Below, piece after piece: positions 3,775 to 6,461 of a DNA stretch of 6,461 nt. Source of the DNA: CAZDDW01 sp043811105. Lineage in GTDB: Bacteria; Patescibacteriota; Patescibacteriia; UBA9934; CAZDDW01. A program made the translations under genes and the position numbers. Each line of letters starts with the position of its first letter. Position 1 is the first letter of the stretch. The stretch spans positions 1-6,461 of the forward strand of contig JBDRNK010000017.1 of assembly GCA_043811105.1 (NCBI GenBank), written 5' to 3'. The notes under the pieces were generated by a model. It was not told where the DNA came from and did no database searches. It saw only the letters and a list, made by a program, of their open reading frames with translations.

Positions 3775-4059
3775 ATGGAAAACGAAACGACAACAAATGA
3801 TGTTTTAGACTTTCTTCACGAACACATGATGACGAAGGAAGATGGTGATAAAATTATCACCAAGGTTATTGATATTGATGGACGACTTGATGATTTTGTA
3901 ACCAAGGAAGATTTAAAACAAACCGAAAGCCGAATCACGAGTGATTTTGATCGTTTTGTAAAACTTCATGAAACTCTTGATTTAGAGCTAGTTGCTCTTC
4001 GAAGCAAGTATGAACGTCTTGAAGAGCGGATTGTCAATTTAGAGGCACAGCGAGCATAA
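3775..4059 (+). CDS. Small coiled-coil protein, paralogue 1 (94 aa)
   Basis: A soluble, highly charged helical protein. After a short N-terminus come FLHEHMMTKEDGDKIITKV and IDIDGRLDDFVTKEDLKQTE, then a clear coiled coil from about residue 55, LHETLDLELVALRSKYERLE, ending EERIVNLEAQRA. The C-terminal LDLELVxxRSKxERLEER block is shared with the neighbour at 4158, and the promoters are identical, so the two arose by duplication. Similar small coiled-coil ORFs are common in CPR genomes as far as I recall; their function is unknown. They may oligomerise with each other (inference). No membrane segment, no catalytic motif. Confidence 0.85.
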   Translation: MENETTTNDVLDFLHEHMMTKEDGDKIITKVIDIDGRLDDFVTKEDLKQTESRITSDFDRFVKLHETLDLELVALRSKYERLEERIVNLEAQRA

Positions 4060-4072
4060 TTAGAATAAAATC

Positions 4073-4117
4073 ACCACCGAGCTCGGCCTGTAGATTCACG
4101 GAGCGAACGGGCCAAGG
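4073..4117 (+). repeat. Second copy of the structured repeat, fused to a promoter
   Basis: ACCACCGA (4073-4080) and GTAGATTCACGG with the following 16 bases (4090-4117) match the minus strand of the terminator at 1711-1771, with one mismatch in the 28-bp block. The closing GGTGGTTTTTG arm is absent. Instead GGGAATTTGTGTTTTT leads into the -35 of the next gene. A weaker stem GGCC (4085-4088) with GGCC (4109-4112) remains possible. It occupies most of the gap between the two coiled-coil genes and may be an imperfect terminator for the first. Confidence 0.75.
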
Positions 4118-4121
4118 GAAT

Positions 4122-4149
4122 TTGTGTTTTTGGGTGCTTCTAATATAAT
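4122..4149 (+). promoter_or_regulatory. Family A leaderless promoter of the second coiled-coil gene
   Basis: TTGTGT (4122-4127), a 16-bp spacer and TATAAT (4144-4149) precede ATG 4158 by 8 nt. Both boxes, their spacing and the bases through the start codon match the promoter at 3739, while the spacer itself differs. This suggests selection on the boxes or recent copying of the 3' half. Confidence 0.82.
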
Positions 4150-4157
4150 CCAAATGT

Positions 4158-4592
4158 ATGGAACAGCAAGAGGTTTTAAATAAAATTTTGTCTAAAGTCG
4201 AGAATATCGACGAGCGTTTGGATAAGGTGATCGAAGAGGTTGGAGGAATCGACAAGCGTATCGATGGAGTGACTGATCAAATGCAGGGAATGGACAAACG
4301 TCTGTCTGATCAAGTAGGAGGGATCGATAAACGTCTATCAAATCAAATTAGTGGAATAGATAATCGTTTGGATGAGGTTGCTGTAACTACTCTTAACATT
4401 CAAGAAGAACAAAAAACTTTTGCTCGAAAAAAAGATTTAGACGAAACTAAACAAGAAATCATGACTGGAATCGATGGACTAGCTAAACAGCACAAAAGTC
4501 TTGATCTTGAATTGGTATCTATGCGAAGCAAAAATGAACGACTTGAAGAACGACTTGTTTTGGTTGAACAAAAAGTTGGATTGAGCTCGTAG
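4158..4592 (+). CDS. Small coiled-coil protein with internal repeats, paralogue 2 (144 aa)
   Basis: A soluble coiled-coil protein with an internal repeat of the form (I/M)D-K-R-(L/I). Copies begin at about residues 17, 31, 45, 56 and 67, so spacing is 14, 14, 11 and 11: heptad pairs changing to 11-residue (hendecad) units. A link with KTFARKKDLDETKQEI follows, then the C-terminal LDLELVSMRSKNERLEERL block shared with the neighbour at 3775. The extra length over the neighbour is the repeat array. The fold is probably a long rod that forms dimers or trimers. The function is unknown; a spacer or scaffold role is inference. The start is set by TATAAT 8 nt upstream, and a terminator follows the TAG. 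Confidence 0.88.
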   Translation: MEQQEVLNKILSKVENIDERLDKVIEEVGGIDKRIDGVTDQMQGMDKRLSDQVGGIDKRLSNQISGIDNRLDEVAVTTLNIQEEQKTFARKKDLDETKQEIMTGIDGLAKQHKSLDLELVSMRSKNERLEERLVLVEQKVGLSS

Positions 4593-4604
4593 ACAACAAG
4601 TTTG

Positions 4605-4634
4605 AAAATCACCACATGTTGCTGGTGGTTTTTT
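4605..4634 (+). terminator. Terminator after the coiled-coil genes
   Basis: AAAATCACCA (4605-4614) can pair with TGGTGGTTTT (4623-4632), with one T-G wobble, around an 8-nt loop. The T-run is 4629-4634. The T-run plus G (4630-4635) is at -35 distance from TAGGAT 4653. Confidence 0.82.
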
Positions 4635-4658
4635 GTTTTCCTGATCTTGTGATAGGAT
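4630..4658 (+). promoter_or_regulatory. Family B promoter copy without its start codon, upstream of the Gmad2-GerMN gene
   Basis: TTTTTG (4630-4635), a 17-bp spacer and TGTGATAGGAT (hexamer 4653-4658) are followed by TTGAGGGT, then ATT (4667-4669) where the other copies have ATG. The Gmad2-GerMN gene's ATG is at 4697, so the leader would be about 30 nt. That leader has no Shine-Dalgarno and is AT-rich. Confidence 0.65.
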
Positions 4659-4696
4659 TTGAGGGTATTAAAGATTTATCTTGAACATAAAATAAT

Positions 4697-5542
4697 ATGT
4701 CTTTTCGAAAAACTTTGTGGTTATGGATCATTGGATCAATTATTATTGCACTGGCTGTGGCCGGGGCATTTTATGTTGTTTTAATTGACCAGGAACCGAT
4801 TCCAGAACCAATCGTCCTGGATGACTTGATTCGCATCACCTCTCCTCAGCCCGGAGAAACCATCAACAGTCCACTATCCATTTCTGGCGTAGCTCGCGGA
4901 AGCTGGTTTTTTGAAGCCTCTTTCCCGATCCGACTTTATGATCAAAATGGTCAAGAATTAGGGGTGGCCCTGGCCCAAGCCCAGGATGATTGGATGACAT
5001 CGGAGTTTGTCCCTTTTGTTGCCACCTTGTCTTTTTCACCATCAACCACTGATACTGGCGAGTTGGTTTTTCAAAAAGATAACCCGTCGGGTTTACCTGA
5101 GTTTGATGATCAGCGACGCGTTCCAATCGTTTTTGATCGACAACAACCAGAAATAAAACTTTATTATTATCATCCTGAACTGGATTATGATGATCAAAAA
5201 AACTTACTTTGTTCTGAACAAGGATTGGTCGCGGTTAGCCGATCGATACCAGCATCACCAACGCCAATTCAAGATGCGATCCGTCTACTATTACTTGGCG
5301 AATTAACTGACGCAGAAATCAATCAAGGAATCACAACCGAATTTCCTCTTCAAGGGTTTGAACTCCAAGGAGCCAACTTAGTCGATGGACAATTAACCCT
5401 TGAGTTTAGTGATCCTTTGAATCAGACCAGCGGTGGATCTTGCCGAGTAAATATTTTGTGGAAACAGATTGAAGCAACGGCCTTGCAGTTTTCAGATGTT
5501 TCCGCGGTCAATTATATTCCCGAGGAACTTTTCCAGCCGTAA
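4697..5542 (+). CDS. Membrane-anchored Gmad2 and GerMN domain protein, 281 aa
   Basis: The protein has an N-terminal anchor (about residues 7-30), a short proline-rich linker (PIPEPI) and two extracytoplasmic domains. Residues 45-146 form a Gmad2 Ig-like domain: IRITSPQPGETINSPLSISG, then GSWFFEASFPIRLYD and near its end VFQKDNPSGLP. Residues about 150-272 form a GerMN domain: IKLYYYHPE, VAVSRSIP, IQDAIRLLLLGELTDAE and LQGANLVDGQLTLEFSD. Both are known from Bacillus spore germination proteins but also occur together in non-sporulating bacteria including CPR, so a cell-surface or envelope role is likelier than sporulation. Two cysteines (172 and 249) could form a disulfide. The ATG at 4697 starts a normal signal-anchor. 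The family B promoter upstream is not at the 8-nt distance seen elsewhere. Confidence 0.9.
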   Translation: MSFRKTLWLWIIGSIIIALAVAGAFYVVLIDQEPIPEPIVLDDLIRITSPQPGETINSPLSISGVARGSWFFEASFPIRLYDQNGQELGVALAQAQDDWMTSEFVPFVATLSFSPSTTDTGELVFQKDNPSGLPEFDDQRRVPIVFDRQQPEIKLYYYHPELDYDDQKNLLCSEQGLVAVSRSIPASPTPIQDAIRLLLLGELTDAEINQGITTEFPLQGFELQGANLVDGQLTLEFSDPLNQTSGGSCRVNILWKQIEATALQFSDVSAVNYIPEELFQP

Positions 5543-5700
5543 TGTTAAATGGAATATTGTTCTATCTTCCTCCACCAACCTTCGCTAACATCCTTCGCCG
5601 AGGCTTCCCCCTTCGCTCTTCGAGCTTCGGAGGACAAGTCGGCCGGCAGGCGAGCCCCATCTAAAATCTCCAAGTTCCCGCTCGGGGATTTGTGTTTCCA
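5543..5700. other. GC-rich non-coding stretch with hairpins, likely dispersed repeat
   Basis: There is no convincing gene between 5543 and 5808. The stretch CTTCGCTCTTCGAGCTTCGG (5611-5630) contains the hairpin GCTC-TTC-GAGC, and GGCCGGC follows at 5641. AAATCTCC (5664-5671) can pair with GGGGATTT (5684-5691), followed by GTGTTT, and may be a weak terminator for the Gmad2-GerMN gene. GGGGATTTGTGTTT repeats the -35 end of the family A promoters, but no TATAAT follows. The composition differs sharply from the gene before it. Confidence 0.5.
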
Positions 5701-5747
5701 AAAAGAAAAACCCTCCGTAGTCCCGCAAGATGCAGAACTATGGAGGG
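5701..5747 (-). terminator. Intrinsic terminator of the 168-aa orphan gene
   Basis: The 11-bp stem CCCTCCGTAGT (5711-5721) with ACTATGGAGGG (5737-5747) contains one G-T wobble. On the minus strand it is followed by TTTTTCTTTT (complement of 5701-5710). A further hairpin, GGACTGA-GGG-TCAGTCC (5769-5785), lies between it and the stop codon. Confidence 0.85.
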
Positions 5748-5808
5748 TAGACCCACCGACGATCGTAAGGACTGAGGGTCAGTCCGCGAAAGCAAGGTGG
5801 AATGTTGT

Positions 5809-6315
5809 TCAGTGGGGGATGAGGTATTCATCGAGTTTCTGGATGATCTTTCTCCAGATGGCTTCCTCAAATCCGACGAAGTGGTAGATGTCCCCGTACT
5901 GGCCCATCTTGAGATCGAGGTAACCAGCTAGTCCCCGTAGATGTTGAGTACGTGGCCGATCACCGACCTGATCCATTGCGACGCTGAGACTCATCATGTG
6001 CGTACCGGAACGAAATCGTTCGATGAACAAGCAGAAGTGTGGACTGCCACTGTATCGGGCAATTCCGGAAAAGACCTGGAACTCCGGAACTCGGTCCCCT
6101 GAATGCATTCCATCGCCCACGAAGAGCACAAGACCACGCTGAATGAAGACCAAACGACCGGCGTTGATTCGGTCTCCTCCGAAATACACTCCATTGAGCT
6201 TGATTTCTTCCGGCTGGCCACGACGGCGAGCTTCATCAAGCAAAGAAAGTGGATCAAAGTCTTGACCTGAATCGAATAGGCAAGCGATCTCATCCTCGTT
6301 AAACAAAATAGACAA
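5809..6315 (-). CDS. Orphan cytoplasmic protein of unknown function (168 aa), TTG start
   Basis: A soluble protein with no membrane segment. The N-terminal part is acidic and helical (MSILFNEDEIACLFDSGQDF). The centre is beta-rich and glycine-rich: VYFGGDRINAGRLVFIQRGL, GDGMHSGDRVPEF, FSGIARYSGSPHFCLFIERF. The C-terminal part is helical (EEAIWRKIIQKLDEYLIPH). I do not recognise a family or catalytic motif. The TTG start is set by GGAGG four bases upstream and a TTGACA-N17-TACATT promoter; no ATG in frame near the N-terminus is better placed. It is monocistronic with its own terminator. GC is clearly above that of the leaderless genes, as in the other two SD-type orphans. Confidence 0.78.
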   Translation of the reverse strand: MSILFNEDEIACLFDSGQDFDPLSLLDEARRRGQPEEIKLNGVYFGGDRINAGRLVFIQRGLVLFVGDGMHSGDRVPEFQVFSGIARYSGSPHFCLFIERFRSGTHMMSLSVAMDQVGDRPRTQHLRGLAGYLDLKMGQYGDIYHFVGFEEAIWRKIIQKLDEYLIPH

Positions 6316-6317
6316 TT

Positions 6318-6324
6318 ATCCTCC
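6318..6324 (-). promoter_or_regulatory. Shine-Dalgarno that selects the TTG start at 6315
   Basis: GGAGGAT on the minus strand (6324-6318) is separated by four bases from TTG (6315-6313) when counted from GGAGG. It overlaps the short palindrome CTCCGGAG. Confidence 0.75.
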
Positions 6325-6357
6325 GGAGTAAAGGTTTGGTTATCTTTGGGACTGAGA

Positions 6358-6386
6358 AATGTAACACAGAATAGTCATTCTGTCAA
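6358..6386 (-). promoter_or_regulatory. Sigma-70-type promoter of the 168-aa orphan gene
   Basis: On the minus strand a perfect TTGACA (6386-6381), a 17-bp spacer and TACATT (6363-6358) are present. The expected start near 6351 leaves a leader of about 35 nt with the GGAGG site. Confidence 0.78.
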
Positions 6387-6410
6387 TATCGGCTCCAGGG
6401 TCTGATTTTC

Positions 6411-6432
6411 CGCAATAAAAGCGCAATAAAAG
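6411..6432. repeat. Two tandem copies of an 11-bp unit near the window end
   Basis: CGCAATAAAAG occurs twice without a gap (6411-6421 and 6422-6432). It is flanked by GGGTCTGATTTTCC and GGGTCAGGTCTTGAG. No gene is seen from 6387 to 6461. Confidence 0.7.
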
Positions 6433-6461
6433 GGTCAGGTCTTGAGTTCGAACCAGACATT

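Noticed and set aside
5549..5887. 112-codon plus-strand frame after the Gmad2-GerMN gene
   Set aside because: It consists of GC-rich repeat, a terminator and the antisense end of the 168-aa gene. No promoter or ribosome site is visible.
6432..6461. tRNA T-arm suggested by GAGTTCGAACC
   Set aside because: Neither strand gives a paired T-stem around TTCGAAC, and no acceptor or anticodon arms are present.

Overview
The window looks like bacterial chromosome from the Candidate Phyla Radiation (Patescibacteria). This is an inference from gene content and layout. It holds short, mostly monocistronic genes, two relatives of the small GIY-YIG endonuclease family, a membrane-anchored Gmad2-GerMN protein, a membrane-anchored PsbP-like protein, small coiled-coil proteins and a tRNA-Trp with encoded CCA. 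TGA is used as a stop (for example at 3156-3158), so the code looks standard and not the TGA-as-glycine code of Gracilibacteria. I cannot place it more finely.

Layout. 1-200: the 3' tail of a probable gene cut by the window edge, with its terminator. 217-624: a promoter, a small single-pass membrane protein and a terminator. 640-1174: a HIT-family protein on the minus strand with its promoter. 1193-1600: a perfect palindrome, then a 67-residue orphan gene on the minus strand with promoter and terminator. 1624-1704: the first 27 codons of a serine recombinase, cut off by a structured terminator repeat. 1778-2368: a membrane-anchored PsbP-like protein on the minus strand. 2362-2790: a promoter, a 5' fragment of tRNA-Trp, a GIY-YIG gene lacking its start, an intact tRNA-Trp and a cluster of palindromes. 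2880-3717: an intact GIY-YIG gene and a ParB/sulfiredoxin-fold gene. 3739-4634: two paralogous coiled-coil genes. 4697-5542: the Gmad2-GerMN protein. 5543-5747: GC-rich non-coding repeat-like DNA and a terminator. 5809-6386: a 168-residue orphan on the minus strand, then non-coding DNA to the end.

The most striking feature is two distinct ways of starting genes. Five genes (HIT, PsbP-like, ParB-like and both coiled-coil genes) have a -10 box ending exactly 8 nt before the ATG and no usable Shine-Dalgarno sequence. The intact GIY-YIG gene has 9 nt. These genes are probably leaderless. Their promoters fall into two near-identical cassette families, and in one family the T-tract of an upstream terminator occupies the -35 position. 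In contrast, three orphan genes (280-606, 1312-1515, 5809-6315) have TTGACA-N17-TAnnnT promoters, short leaders with GGAGG Shine-Dalgarno sequences, start codons ATG, GTG and TTG, their own terminators and visibly higher GC.

The genes do not form one recognisable pathway. The region reads as single-gene transcription units separated by reusable terminator-promoter elements, palindromes and remnants of mobile or duplicated DNA (recombinase fragment, GIY-YIG fragment, duplicated tRNA end).
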